This document shows positions 43,202 to 52,321 of a stretch of DNA of 64,000 nt, one piece after another. Each line of letters starts with the position of its first letter. Positions within the stretch are counted from its first letter, which is position 1. Source of the DNA: Microbacterium sp. CGR2. GTDB taxonomy: Bacteria > Actinomycetota > Actinomycetes > Actinomycetales > Microbacteriaceae. Both the position numbers and the translations under genes were made by a program. The notes under the pieces were generated by a model. The model had not been told where the DNA came from and ran no database searches. It saw nothing but the letters and a program-made list of their open reading frames with translations. The DNA is taken from NCBI RefSeq assembly GCF_003626735.1, contig NZ_RBHX01000001.1:1364001-1428000 (forward strand). Direction: 5' to 3'.

Positions 43202-44542
43202 TTACCTCGGGTCGCCGCCGAGCGGTCCGACCGCGGGGATCGGCCCGCCGTCGTCGGCGCCGCTCTTGCGCCAGCGGGCGATCGCGTTGCCCAGGTGGTA
43301 GATCAGCAGTGCTGCCACAGTGCCGAGGACGATGGCCCCGAGCTGGAAACTCCCCCAGCTCATCGCGAAGCCGGCGATGGCGACGACGAACGACACCGCC
43401 ACGGTGTACTGGTTCACCGGGCGCGAGAAGTCGACGCGGTTGTCGACCCAGATCTTGATGCCGATGACGCCGATCAGACCGTACAGAGCAGTGGTCACGC
43501 CGCCGAGCACCCCGGCGGGAATCGTGTTGAAGATCACGCCGATCTTGGGGGAGAAGGCGAGCAGGATCGCCACGGTGCCGGCGATCCAGTAGGCCGCGGT
43601 CGAATACACGCGCGTCGCGGCCATCACTCCGATGTTCTCGCCGTAGGTGGTCGTGCCCGATCCGCCGAATCCGCCGGCCAGGGTCGTCGCGAGCCCGTCG
43701 GCGACCAGCGCACGACCCGTGTGCTTGTTCATCGTCGGGTCTTCCGTCATCGTCGCGACTCCGCGCACGTGTCCGACGTTCTCGGCGATCAGCACGAGCA
43801 CGACGGGGAGGAACATCGGCACGAGCCCCCAGGCGACCGGGTCGCCGACGGCCACGAGGTGGAAGTCGGGGAGACCGATCCAGGCGGCTTCGGCGACACC
43901 GTCGAATGTCACCTGCCCCGTGAAGAGGGCGACGATGTAGCCGACGATGACGCCGAGGAAGATCGAGATGCGGCCGAGGAATCCGCGGAACAGCACGCTG
44001 AACAGCACCACCGCGATGAGGGTCACCGTGGCGAGCTCCGGCTGCAGCTTGAAGTTGTTCCACGCGGCCGGCGCCAGGTTGAAGCCGATCAGAGCGACGA
44101 TCGAACCCGCCACCACCGGCGGCATGAGCTTGTCGATCCAGCCCGTGCCGACGGCCTGCACCAGGAAGCCGATCGCGGCGAGGAGGACTCCGGCGGCGAC
44201 GACACCGAGGAGCGCCTGTGTGATCTGTTCGCCGGACTCGAGCGCGTTGCCCCCGTTGAGTGCGGTGATCGGTGCGATGAAAGCGAAGGAGGAGCCGAGG
44301 TAGCTGGGCAGCTTGTTCCGGGTGAGCAGGAGGAAGAGCAGCGTGCCCAAGCCGGAGAAGAGGAGGGTCGTCGACACCGGGAACCCGGTCAGGATCGGCA
44401 CCAGGAAGGTCGCACCGAACATGGCGACGACGTGCTGCACGCCGATCGCGATCGTGGCCGGCCAGTTCAGTCGTTCATCGGGACGGACGACGGCGCCGGG
44501 TTCGACCGTGCGGCCGTTTCCGTGCAGCTTCCACAGGGCCAT
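43202..44542 (-). CDS. uracil/xanthine permease (NCS2 family)
   Basis: A 446-residue nucleobase transporter, close in pattern to UraA. QHVVAMFGATFLVPILTG marks the first helices; LIAENVGH and GGFGGSGTTTYGENIG carry the substrate-binding glutamates. It imports uracil or a purine base with H+. Preceded by a GAGGAG ribosome site. It sits in a region rich in purine genes but is a separate transcription unit convergent with the carboxylase gene. Confidence 0.92.
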   Translation of the reverse strand: MALWKLHGNGRTVEPGAVVRPDERLNWPATIAIGVQHVVAMFGATFLVPILTGFPVSTTLLFSGLGTLLFLLLTRNKLPSYLGSSFAFIAPITALNGGNALESGEQITQALLGVVAAGVLLAAIGFLVQAVGTGWIDKLMPPVVAGSIVALIGFNLAPAAWNNFKLQPELATVTLIAVVLFSVLFRGFLGRISIFLGVIVGYIVALFTGQVTFDGVAEAAWIGLPDFHLVAVGDPVAWGLVPMFLPVVLVLIAENVGHVRGVATMTEDPTMNKHTGRALVADGLATTLAGGFGGSGTTTYGENIGVMAATRVYSTAAYWIAGTVAILLAFSPKIGVIFNTIPAGVLGGVTTALYGLIGVIGIKIWVDNRVDFSRPVNQYTVAVSFVVAIAGFAMSWGSFQLGAIVLGTVAALLIYHLGNAIARWRKSGADDGGPIPAVGPLGGDPR

Positions 44543-44661
44543 GCGGGCTCCTCAGGTTCGGGGGATGTCGGGAGTGCTGGAGCAACACTACCGATTCCTG
44601 AGTGTTCCCTGGGCGCGCAGCATCCGACGCGCAGGTCAGGAGGGCAGCGGGCCGCGCATGC

Positions 44662-45537
44662 TCACGCCCCGAGTCGGTCGATCAGTTCCCGATAGCGGGC
44701 GGCGGTGCGCTCGACGACGTCGTCCGACAGCGCGGGCGCGTCTCCCTGCTTGTCCCAGTTCGCGGCCAGCCAGTCGCGCACGATCTGCTTGTCGAAGCTC
44801 GCCATCCGCTCTTCGGGAGTGGTGCCGCTCCGCCACGTCTCGGCATCCCAGTACCGTGATGAGTCGCTGGTGAGCACCTCGTCGGCCAGCCGCAGGGTGC
44901 CGTCGGCATCCGTCCCGAACTCGAACTTGGTGTCGGCGAGGATGAGGCCCTTCTCTTCGGCGATCGCGGCCGCGCGGGTGTAGAGCGCCAGCGAGGTGTC
45001 GCGCAGTTCCGCGGCGCGCTCTGCGCCGACCAGTTCGACGGTCTTCTCGAAGGTGATGTTCTCGTCGTGCTCGCCCATCGGGGCCTTGTATGCGGGGGTG
45101 AACAGCGGCTCGGGCAGCCGGTCGCCGTTGTGCAGACCGCCCGGAAGCGGGATGCCGCACACTGTGCCGCTCTGCTGATACTCCGCCCATCCGGAGCCGG
45201 TGATGTAGCCGCGCACGACGCACTCGATGGGCAGCATCCGGAGCGACTGTGCGAGCATGGCGCGATCGGCGACGGCATCCGGGATATCGCCTTCGGCGAG
45301 GTGATTGGGCACGTCGGAGAGCTGTGCGAACCACCAGCGGCTGAGCCGGGTGAGCAGGGCGCCCTTGGCGGGGATGCCGGGGGAGAGCACGGAATCGAAG
45401 GCGCTCACTCGATCGGATGCCACGACCAGGATGCGCGTGTCTTCGGCGTCTTCCGAGGCGTACAGGTCTCGGACCTTGCCGGAGTAGATGTGCCGCCAGC
45501 CGGGGATGCTCTGTGCCGTGCCTGAAGGAGTGCTCAC
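44662..45537 (-). CDS. purC: SAICAR synthase PurC
   Basis: A 291-residue enzyme of purine step 8 (CAIR plus aspartate to SAICAR, ATP-dependent). Visible: YSGKVRDLY, VASDRVSAFD, IECVVRGYITGSGW and ILADTKFEFG. The GTG at 45537 (VSTPSG) is chosen because GATAAT ends six bases upstream, giving a leaderless start; the frame is open to 45585. Confidence 0.96.
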   Translation of the reverse strand: MSTPSGTAQSIPGWRHIYSGKVRDLYASEDAEDTRILVVASDRVSAFDSVLSPGIPAKGALLTRLSRWWFAQLSDVPNHLAEGDIPDAVADRAMLAQSLRMLPIECVVRGYITGSGWAEYQQSGTVCGIPLPGGLHNGDRLPEPLFTPAYKAPMGEHDENITFEKTVELVGAERAAELRDTSLALYTRAAAIAEEKGLILADTKFEFGTDADGTLRLADEVLTSDSSRYWDAETWRSGTTPEERMASFDKQIVRDWLAANWDKQGDAPALSDDVVERTAARYRELIDRLGA

Positions 45538-45543
45538 GTGCCC

Positions 45544-45549
45544 ATTATC
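45544..45549 (-). promoter_or_regulatory. -10 box of leaderless purC
   Basis: GATAAT on the minus strand (five of six consensus bases), six bases before the GTG start. The -35 region is weak. Confidence 0.6.
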
Positions 45550-45608
45550 GCGGGTGCCTGAACGATCGAATCCGCCGGCCGACATCGAGGCGTGCCCGGC
45601 GCTCGCTT

Positions 45609-45638
45609 TTGGTGCTCCGTGCAGGTTGGGCGTATAGT
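45609..45638 (+). promoter_or_regulatory. promoter of the DHA2 MFS transporter
   Basis: -10 TATAGT (45633-45638) with TTGGTG (45609-45614) at an 18-base spacing. GAAAGG (45651-45656) is the ribosome site for the ATG at 45667. Confidence 0.55.
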
Positions 45639-45666
45639 CCAGCGTCGCCAGAAAGGCAGCTGCTCG

Positions 45667-47199
45667 ATGACAGAATCACGCCAGTCCGCAGGCCCGTCCA
45701 CGGGCACCTTCGCCGTGGGCGACCGCCCCCAGAGCCCGTGGCCCGCACTCTGGGCCCTCGTCATCGGCTTCTTCATGATCCTCGTCGACACGACGATCGT
45801 CTCGGTCGCGAATCCCGCCATCAAGGTGGCCCTCGATCCCGACACGAACAACCTCGACAACGTGGTGTGGGTGACCAGCGCATACCTCCTCGCCTACGCG
45901 GTGCCGCTGTTGATCACCGGGCGTCTCGGTGACCGCTTCGGCCCGAAGAACATCTATCTCATCGGTCTGGCGATCTTCACCCTCGCGTCGCTGTGGTGCG
46001 GACTCTCGTCGAGTTTGGAAGGACTCATCGCCGCTCGCGCGGTGCAGGGGCTGGGCGCCGCGTTCATGACGCCGCAGACGATGGCCGTCATCACGCGCAC
46101 GTTCCCGCCCGATCGGCGGGGCGCTGCGATGGGGCTGTGGGGCGCGACCGCCGGTGTCGCGACTCTCGTCGGCCCTCTCGTCGGCGGCCTGCTCGTCGAC
46201 AGCCTCGGCTGGGAGTGGATCTTCTTCGTCAACCTCCCCGTCGGCATCGTGGCGTTCGTGCTGGCCTGGATGCTCGTCCCGAAGCTCGCCACGCACCCGC
46301 ACCGATTCGACGTCCTCGGGGTCATTCTGAGCGCGGTGGCACTGTTCCTGATCGTCTTCGGCCTACAGGAGGGCGAGAAGTTCGACTGGGGCGTGATCTG
46401 GGGACCCATCTCCGTCTGGGGCCTCATCGTCACCGGACTGGTGGTGCTCGCGATCTTCGTCGTGCAGCAGGCACGCACCCGCAGCGAGCCCCTGGTCCCG
46501 CTCGATCTGTTCCGCGACCGCAACTTCTCCGGTGCCAACGTCGCCATCGCCGCGGTGGGTTTCACGGTCACGAGCATGTCGCTGCCGCTGATGTTCTTCC
46601 TGCAGACAGCCCGATCGCTCACCCCCACCGAGGCGGCGCTGCTGTTGATTCCGATGGCCGTCCTCTCGGGGGTTCTCGCGCCTGTCGCGGGCAGACTGCT
46701 CGATCGGGTCGACCCGCGCATCATCCTCATCCCCGGGCTGCTCTGCGTCGGTGGCGCGCTCGTCTGGTACTCCGTGCTCATCGGCATGGACACCCCGATC
46801 TGGATGTTCCTGCTGCCCTCGGCGCTGATGGGAATCGGCAACGCGGGCATGTGGGGCCCTCTCGCCACCACGGCCACCCGCAAACTCCCGCCGCATCAGG
46901 CGGGTGCCGGAGCGGGCATCTACAACACCACCAGAACCATCGGATCGGTCATCGGCTCCGCGTCGATCGCCGCGTTCATGCAGTCGCGCCTCGAAGCGAA
47001 CATCCCGGGTCTGGATGAGGCACCCTCCGGTATCAGCGGCGGCACGTTGCCCCCGCAGGTGGCGGACGGATTCGCCGCGGGAATGTCACAGGCGATCCTG
47101 CTTCCCGCCTGCGCGATGGTCGTGGCACTCGTCGCCGCCCTGTTCCTGGGGTGGTACGACAAAGCGGATGGCGTTCCCGACGCGACTCGAGCCGATTGA
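45667..47199 (+). CDS. MFS multidrug exporter, DHA2 / EmrB-QacA family
   Basis: A 510-residue, 14-helix major facilitator. Motif C-like GLWGATAGVATLVGPLVGGLLVDSLGWEWIFFVNLPVG and motif A (LITGRLGDRFGPKNIYLIGL) are clear. It would export drugs or toxic compounds with H+. The frame is open upstream to 45592, but the ATG at 45667 has the ribosome site. No adjacent regulator is apparent. Confidence 0.92.
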   Translation: MTESRQSAGPSTGTFAVGDRPQSPWPALWALVIGFFMILVDTTIVSVANPAIKVALDPDTNNLDNVVWVTSAYLLAYAVPLLITGRLGDRFGPKNIYLIGLAIFTLASLWCGLSSSLEGLIAARAVQGLGAAFMTPQTMAVITRTFPPDRRGAAMGLWGATAGVATLVGPLVGGLLVDSLGWEWIFFVNLPVGIVAFVLAWMLVPKLATHPHRFDVLGVILSAVALFLIVFGLQEGEKFDWGVIWGPISVWGLIVTGLVVLAIFVVQQARTRSEPLVPLDLFRDRNFSGANVAIAAVGFTVTSMSLPLMFFLQTARSLTPTEAALLLIPMAVLSGVLAPVAGRLLDRVDPRIILIPGLLCVGGALVWYSVLIGMDTPIWMFLLPSALMGIGNAGMWGPLATTATRKLPPHQAGAGAGIYNTTRTIGSVIGSASIAAFMQSRLEANIPGLDEAPSGISGGTLPPQVADGFAAGMSQAILLPACAMVVALVAALFLGWYDKADGVPDATRAD

Positions 47200-47270
47200 C
47201 CAATTGCGACCTCGGAGCGGGTGCTGCCCACGGTTTTGCGTGCGCGGCATCCGCATGATCTCATCGGGTG

Positions 47271-47801
47271 ATGACGATCGACCTCATCCGACCCACCACC
47301 GATCTTTTCGACAGCTGGGCGGAGGCCGTCGCCGAGTTCGGTGATCTGCACATTGACGGATCGGGTCTCCAGGCGCCGGTCACTCCGGATCGCGCGACGC
47401 TCGACGCGCTGATCGAGAAGGCGACGCTGTTCGCCGACACCACGGTCGCGCCGCCCGAGGGCCTCGTGCACAACGACCTGTACTGGATCGTCGTCGACGA
47501 CGAAGTCATCGGTTTCCTCTCGTTTCGGCACACGCTGAACGACTGGCTGCGCGAAGCCGGCGGGCACATCGGCTACGCAGTGCGCTCGTCGCATCGGCGT
47601 CAGGGGTACGCCACGGCGGCGCTCGCTCTCGGCCTCGAGCGCGCCAGGGAGATCGGTCTCGATCGTGTGTTCGTCACCTGCGACGACGACAACGTCGCCT
47701 CGGCCCGCACGATCGAGAAGGCTGGCGGCGTGCTGCAGGACGTGAGCGACCAGTCGGAGCGCGGCCACGCGATGCTGCGCCGGTACTGGATCGAGCTGTA
47801 A
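47271..47801 (+). CDS. GNAT-family N-acetyltransferase
   Basis: A 176-residue GNAT protein. The acetyl-CoA loop is GYAVRSSHRRQGYATAALALGLERA and the C-terminal strand is VFVTCDDDNVASARTIEKAGGVL, the usual RimI-like layout. The N-terminal part (LRE...LNDWLREAGGHIGY) resembles YwnH/YjdJ-type small-molecule acetyltransferases. Substrate unknown. GTG at 47268 directly precedes the ATG and is an alternative start. Confidence 0.9.
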   Translation: MTIDLIRPTTDLFDSWAEAVAEFGDLHIDGSGLQAPVTPDRATLDALIEKATLFADTTVAPPEGLVHNDLYWIVVDDEVIGFLSFRHTLNDWLREAGGHIGYAVRSSHRRQGYATAALALGLERAREIGLDRVFVTCDDDNVASARTIEKAGGVLQDVSDQSERGHAMLRRYWIEL

Positions 47802-47899
47802 CGAGGGAGCGCACGAATTTCTGCGGGCAACCCCACGAATTGCGGCCTCGGCGACCCGGAGCATCCGGAGACGGTGGGCCCTTCCGAAGAAGTGTGCGG

Positions 47900-49177
47900 C
47901 TACTCGGCGACGCGGGCTGCGATGTCCGTGCGGTAGTGCGAGCCCTCGAGCCGGATGAGCCCGATCGCCTCGTACGCGCGGTCGCGGGCGGTGCGGAAGT
48001 CGGATGCCACGGCGACGACGTTCAGCACCCGGCCGCCGGTCGCGATCAGTGATCCACCCGGAGCGTCAGCGCTTGCCGTGGCGGCGTGCACGAGTCGGAC
48101 GCCCTCCACGGCGGCGGCCTCCGCCAGCCCGTCGATCGGCCGCCCGGTCTGGGGAGCCTCGGGGTATCCCTCACTGGCGAGCACGACCGTGAGGGCGACC
48201 TCGTCGCTGAAGGTCGGCGCGGGCTGGTCTTCGAGAGTTCCGGATGCTGCGGCGAACAGAAGTTCGGACAGCGGGGTCACCAATCGGGGCAGCACGACCT
48301 GGGTCTCCGGATCGCCGAAGCGGGCGTTGAATTCGATCACGCGGATGCCCGTGGGGGTCAGGATGAGCCCGGCATAGAGCAGCCCGATGAACGGGGTGCC
48401 CTCGGCGTCGAGCTGGCGGATCACCGGGACGGCGACGTCGCGCGTGACCTCGTCGACGAAAGCCTGCTCGCTCCCGAACTGCTCGGTGAGCCACGGCAAG
48501 GGGGAGTATGCGCCCATGCCGCCGGTGTTGGGGCCGGCGTCGCCGTCGAGTGCGCGCTTGAAATCCTGCGCGGGGCTGAGCGCGCGCACGGTGTCGCCGT
48601 CGCTCAGGAAGAACAGCGAGACCTCGGGGCCGGACAGGAACTCTTCGACGAGCACCGGTCCCGACGGGAGATAGTGCTCGGCGTGCGCCAGAGCCTCAGC
48701 CCGGTCGGAGGTGACGATGACGCCCTTGCCCGCGGCGAGGCCATCGGCCTTGACGACATACGGGGCACCGAGGTCGTCGAAAGCGGCTTCCACGTCGGCG
48801 ACGGTCGTGGCGCGCACCGCGCGACCGGTCGGCACGCCCGCGGCGTCCATGACCCGCTTGGCGAACGACTTCGAGCCCTCCAGCTGCGCGGCGGCCCTGC
48901 CCGGCCCGAACACCGGGATCCCGCGCTCGCGCAGTCCGTCGGCGACACCGGCGACCAGCGGGGCTTCCGGGCCGATCACGACGAGGTTGATCGCGTGCTC
49001 GTTGGCGAACGCGGTCACCGCCGCCGGGTCGAGCGCGTCGACGCGGACCGGGGTCGCGTGCCGCGCGATGCCGGCGTTGCCCGGGGCGACGAGGATCTCG
49101 TGCTCCGTCTGCTCGGCGCGCAGGGCGAGGATGATCGCGTGCTCACGGGCACCGGAACCGAGGACCAGAATCTTCAC
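47900..49177 (-). CDS. purD: phosphoribosylamine-glycine ligase PurD
   Basis: A 425-residue ATP-grasp enzyme of purine step 2 (GAR synthetase). It begins KILVLGSGAREHAI; VVIGPEAPLVAGVADGL, VVKADGLAAGKGV and the GMGAYSPLPWL and EFNARFGDPETQ motifs are diagnostic. Start GTG at 49177, six bases after TAGGCT (49189-49184), so it should be leaderless. Confidence 0.97.
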   Translation of the reverse strand: MKILVLGSGAREHAIILALRAEQTEHEILVAPGNAGIARHATPVRVDALDPAAVTAFANEHAINLVVIGPEAPLVAGVADGLRERGIPVFGPGRAAAQLEGSKSFAKRVMDAAGVPTGRAVRATTVADVEAAFDDLGAPYVVKADGLAAGKGVIVTSDRAEALAHAEHYLPSGPVLVEEFLSGPEVSLFFLSDGDTVRALSPAQDFKRALDGDAGPNTGGMGAYSPLPWLTEQFGSEQAFVDEVTRDVAVPVIRQLDAEGTPFIGLLYAGLILTPTGIRVIEFNARFGDPETQVVLPRLVTPLSELLFAAASGTLEDQPAPTFSDEVALTVVLASEGYPEAPQTGRPIDGLAEAAAVEGVRLVHAATASADAPGGSLIATGGRVLNVVAVASDFRTARDRAYEAIGLIRLEGSHYRTDIAARVAE

Positions 49178-49183
49178 CCGTCC

Positions 49184-49189
49184 AGCCTA
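49184..49189 (-). promoter_or_regulatory. -10 box of leaderless purD
   Basis: TAGGCT on the minus strand followed by GGACGG and the GTG start. The same arrangement (TAGGCT, GAACGG, GTG) precedes purM. Confidence 0.55.
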
Positions 49190-49244
49190 CCGAGGCGGCG
49201 TCCGGGATTTCGGGGCGCGTGTCCGCCCGAGCTTCCGGGGTGGG

Positions 49245-49925
49245 TCAGAGCTCGATCGGGCGCTCGACCTCGGCATCCCAGGGCACGGTCCAGCCGGCGG
49301 CGTCGAAGAGCGCGTCGAGCACCATCGCCGTGAAACCCCAGACGATCGTGCCGTCGACATCGAACGCCGGCCCGCGGAAAGTCTGGCCCAGGCGGTGGAG
49401 TGTGGACGTGAAGCGCGTCTGCGGATCGAGCAGCTGTGCCACCGGCACACGGAACACCTCGACCGTCTCCGCGTGATCGACGGCGACGACGCTCGACGGC
49501 GAGCGCCACCACGCAAGCACGGGCGTGACCAGATGGTTGCTCGCGGCGAGTGGGATCTTCGGCAGCGTGGCCAGGATCTCGACGCCGGCCGGGTCGAGGC
49601 CGGTCTCCTCTTCGGCCTCGCGGAGAGCCGTCGCGACGGCATCCGCATCGCTGGGCTCGGTGCGCCCGCCGGGGAAGGAGACCTGCCCGGGGTGCGAGGA
49701 GAGGGTCGGAGCTCTCCGCTGTAGCAGCACGTCGAGGTCGGCGGCGACCGTCAGCCCATCGGAATCGGTCGGGATGCTGTCGAGACGGCCGAACAGGATC
49801 AGAACGGCAGCGGAATGGGTGATGCCGGCGATCGGCGGGAGCGACGGCATCCACCCTGCGTCACGCTGCGCGGCAGCGAGCAGTTCGGCGCGTGCGCCCT
49901 GCAGGGTGTCGGGATCGAGACTCAT
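49245..49925 (-). CDS. Nudix hydrolase, NudL-type CoA pyrophosphatase
   Basis: A 226-residue Nudix protein. The UPF0035/NudL signature LLQRRAPTLSSHPGQVSFPGG precedes the Nudix box GG...REAEEETGL, which supplies the Mg2+-binding glutamates. The family cleaves CoA and derivatives, but other nucleotides are possible. The frame is open upstream into other genes; the ATG at 49925, seven bases after TAAGCT (49938-49933), is the natural start. Confidence 0.9.
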   Translation of the reverse strand: MSLDPDTLQGARAELLAAAQRDAGWMPSLPPIAGITHSAAVLILFGRLDSIPTDSDGLTVAADLDVLLQRRAPTLSSHPGQVSFPGGRTEPSDADAVATALREAEEETGLDPAGVEILATLPKIPLAASNHLVTPVLAWWRSPSSVVAVDHAETVEVFRVPVAQLLDPQTRFTSTLHRLGQTFRGPAFDVDGTIVWGFTAMVLDALFDAAGWTVPWDAEVERPIEL

Positions 49926-49998
49926 CAGCTCGAGCTTATGCCTGCGGAATGGGGCCGGGGCGGTGCGGTTTCCACGGATTCGTGCGCGCGGCGAGGCG

Positions 49999-50004
49999 TA
50001 GCCT
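49999..50004 (+). promoter_or_regulatory. -10 box of leaderless sterol-carrier-family gene
   Basis: TAGCCT, six bases before the ATG at 50011; no ribosome site between. Confidence 0.45.
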
Positions 50005-50010
50005 GATTCC

Positions 50011-50382
50011 ATGCCCTCCCGCAGAATCGACATCATCGACGGACGTGCGGCTCTCGACGCCGTGCGAGCCGCGGATGCCGCAGCCACCCCGCCGCAGCGC
50101 ACGGACCTCGCCACGACCGTGCGGTATCTGCTGCAGCTCCTCGACGAGAAGGCCCCGGGAAACAGCGTCGAGGTGCGGGTGCCGCCGTTCGGTGCGGTGC
50201 AGGTCATCCAGGGACCCCGCCACACCCGCGGTACGCCTCCGAACGTCGTCGAGATGGATGCCGCGACCTGGATCGCCGTCGCCACCGGCGAAGAGGCATG
50301 GGCGGATGCGGCGGCGGCCGGGCGCATTCACGCCTCCGGCACCCGCGCAGACCTCTACGGCGTGCTGCCACTTCGGCCGTAA
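50011..50382 (+). CDS. sterol-carrier-family small protein
   Basis: A 123-residue actinobacterial protein of the SCP-2-like type (VPPFGAVQVIQGPRHTRGTPPNVVEMDAATWIAVATGEEAWADAAAAGRI, the SCP2 core with a Trp-rich end). Similar genes are often found beside purine genes in actinobacteria. Biochemical role unknown; lipid or cofactor binding is only suggested by the fold. Confidence 0.8.
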   Translation: MPSRRIDIIDGRAALDAVRAADAAATPPQRTDLATTVRYLLQLLDEKAPGNSVEVRVPPFGAVQVIQGPRHTRGTPPNVVEMDAATWIAVATGEEAWADAAAAGRIHASGTRADLYGVLPLRP

Positions 50383-50436
50383 CAGGCTGCGAACTCACCC
50401 TCGCGAAAGCCGGGGCGCGGGCACACGGATCGGTGG

Positions 50437-50442
50437 GACAAT
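50437..50442 (+). promoter_or_regulatory. -10 box of leaderless small membrane protein gene
   Basis: GACAAT, six bases before the ATG at 50449. Confidence 0.45.
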
Positions 50443-50448
50443 GGATGC

Positions 50449-50760
50449 ATGGCCCCCACCGACACTCACCAGACCGTCGAGGCGACGATGCGTCGCGTGC
50501 CGCGGTACGGCGTGCTCATGGGCATCGGCGTCGTGCTGGGCATCATCGCCGCCGCGATCCTGACCTGGACCGGCAGCTTCGATGAGTCGCAGGCCCTCGA
50601 CGTCGTCTACCCGCCCGAGCAGGTCTTCGGATTCCTGCTGCTGTGGACGGTGCCGATCGGCATCGCACTCGGTGGTGTGACGGGCATCGTTCTCGAGAGG
50701 CTCGCCCGGCGCCATGATCGTGTCGTCCAGGTCGACCGGGAGACGGTCGTCGAAGACTGA
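50449..50760 (+). CDS. small two-helix membrane protein
   Basis: A 103-residue protein with two hydrophobic helices (YGVLMGIGVVLGIIAAAILTW; VFGFLLLWTVPIGIALGGVTGIVLERLA) and charged ends. Conserved-looking in layout, but I cannot assign a function. It lies between the SCP-2-like gene and a convergent hypothetical gene, with a leaderless start. Confidence 0.75.
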   Translation: MAPTDTHQTVEATMRRVPRYGVLMGIGVVLGIIAAAILTWTGSFDESQALDVVYPPEQVFGFLLLWTVPIGIALGGVTGIVLERLARRHDRVVQVDRETVVED

Positions 50761-50763
50761 CCC

Positions 50764-51369
50764 CTACGCCAGTTCGGCGATGACCGGGCGGATCGCGGCG
50801 TCGAACGCCACGACATCGCGGCGCAGGCCGTCGGTCACAGCCACGGTGAGTGCACCGATCCACCAGATGCCGCGTTGCGTGAACGGCAGCACCTGCACGT
50901 TCAACTCGAAGGAATGCGCTCGTCGTCCGATGTCCCGCTCGAACTCGGCGATGGCGCTCGCGTAGGCGCGGTAGGCGTCACCGCCGGTGTGGCTCTTCAT
51001 CGAGTTCACGTAACGGTCATGCGCAGCGCGCGCGTAGCGCAGGACGGATTCACCGTGCGGGGCGACCGCCGCGGTGAGTTCCTCGGCGCCGCTGGCGGGC
51101 AGCGCCACCAGCGTGTCGAAGCCGTCGACGAGCTCGAGAGGTCCGTCCGCGGGGTGCGCGCGCGGCTCCACCGTCATGTCCCAGTAGCTTCGCCACTGCG
51201 CCTCGATCGCGGGCGTCGCGTCTGCGGCATCCGGCGCTCGCACGGCGAGTTCTCGCAGGCTCGGCAGGTCTTCGGGTTCCCGGATGCCCAACGTCTGGCG
51301 CAGCGCGAGCGCGACGAGCACCGGAACGCTCGCGTCTTCACGGATGAGCCACTGCGGCTTGTCGGCCAT
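50764..51369 (-). CDS. conserved protein of unknown function
   Basis: A 201-residue soluble protein starting MADKPQWLIREDASVPVLVALALRQTLGI. No catalytic motif is obvious; the C-terminal half (HSFELNVQVLPFTQRGIWWIGALTVAVTDGLR) is strand-rich. TACGAT (51381-51376) ends six bases before the ATG, supporting this start over upstream in-frame codons. It is convergent with the small membrane protein gene, three bases apart. Confidence 0.75.
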   Translation of the reverse strand: MADKPQWLIREDASVPVLVALALRQTLGIREPEDLPSLRELAVRAPDAADATPAIEAQWRSYWDMTVEPRAHPADGPLELVDGFDTLVALPASGAEELTAAVAPHGESVLRYARAAHDRYVNSMKSHTGGDAYRAYASAIAEFERDIGRRAHSFELNVQVLPFTQRGIWWIGALTVAVTDGLRRDVVAFDAAIRPVIAELA

Positions 51370-51517
51370 GGCCCCATCGTATGCGGGCGGAGGGTGGCTG
51401 CGCGCGAGAACGGTAGCCCCGTCGCGCCATATCGTCAACCCTCGCGACATCTGTCGGCAACGGCGGGAATCTGGGCTCCAGGCCGGTTTCCGCCGGCAGC
51501 ACCGGAAGGGAATAACG

Positions 51518-52321
51518 ATGTCGCAGAGCTATGGAGAAGGGGCACCCGGCGTCGAGCACGCCGGAAGCCAGTCGTCCGGGACGATCGAGACGGCCAAGCA
51601 GGATGCTGCGGAACTGAAGGACTCCGTCACCCAGCACGCGGGTGACGTGGTCGGGACCGCCAAGTCGGAGGCCGGCGCCGTCGCCCATGAGGCGAAGAAC
51701 CAGGCGAAGGATCTCTACGCCCAGACCACATCCGAACTGAAGGAGCAGGCGGCGGTGCAGCAGCGCCGGGTCGCTGAAGGGCTCCGCGCGGTCGGAGGGG
51801 AACTCGGCACGATGGCGGACAACTCCGAGGAAGGTGGAGTCGGGGCGGACCTCGTCCGCCAGGTCTCGCAGAAGGTCGAAGGTGTCGCCGGCTGGATCGG
51901 CGACCGCGACCCCGGCGCCCTGCTGTCGGAGGTCAAGTCGTACGCTCGAGCGAAGCCGGGCACGTTCATCGCCGTCGCCGCTCTGGCGGGACTGGTCGCG
52001 GGACGCCTGACGCGCGCCCTGTCCGAGGGGGCGAAGGAAGCCCACGATGCTTCGTCCACCGAAGCATCCGGAACGGGTGTCGGAGCGACGAGCGTCCCCG
52101 CCGTCACCACGCCGGCACCGCCGGCCCCGCCGGTCGTGCCCCCCACCGCGAACGAGTGGACGGCGCCGCCGCCGCCCGCACCCCCGGTCGTTCCCGCTGC
52201 GCCCGACGGCATCAGCGGGCAGCAGGCCGGCACCGCCACGTCACCGGCTGACGGCGACACCCCCGTCTTCGACCAGACGGGCGGCGCGAACCGCACTCCG
52301 TTCGGAGATGAGCGACCATGA
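51518..52321 (+). CDS. Ala/Glu-rich helical protein with membrane segment and Pro-rich tail
   Basis: A 267-residue protein. Residues about 1-150 are a long amphipathic, late-embryogenesis-like helix (AKQDAAELKDSVTQHAGDVVG; HEAKNQAKDLYAQTTSELKEQ). One hydrophobic segment follows (GTFIAVAALAGLVAGRLT), then a Pro/Ala/Thr-rich tail with two PPAPPVVP copies. GGAAGGG precedes the ATG by seven bases. It overlaps the next gene (ATGA). With its two partners it forms a membrane-associated trio often seen in stress or envelope contexts; function unknown. Confidence 0.8.
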   Translation: MSQSYGEGAPGVEHAGSQSSGTIETAKQDAAELKDSVTQHAGDVVGTAKSEAGAVAHEAKNQAKDLYAQTTSELKEQAAVQQRRVAEGLRAVGGELGTMADNSEEGGVGADLVRQVSQKVEGVAGWIGDRDPGALLSEVKSYARAKPGTFIAVAALAGLVAGRLTRALSEGAKEAHDASSTEASGTGVGATSVPAVTTPAPPAPPVVPPTANEWTAPPPPAPPVVPAAPDGISGQQAGTATSPADGDTPVFDQTGGANRTPFGDERP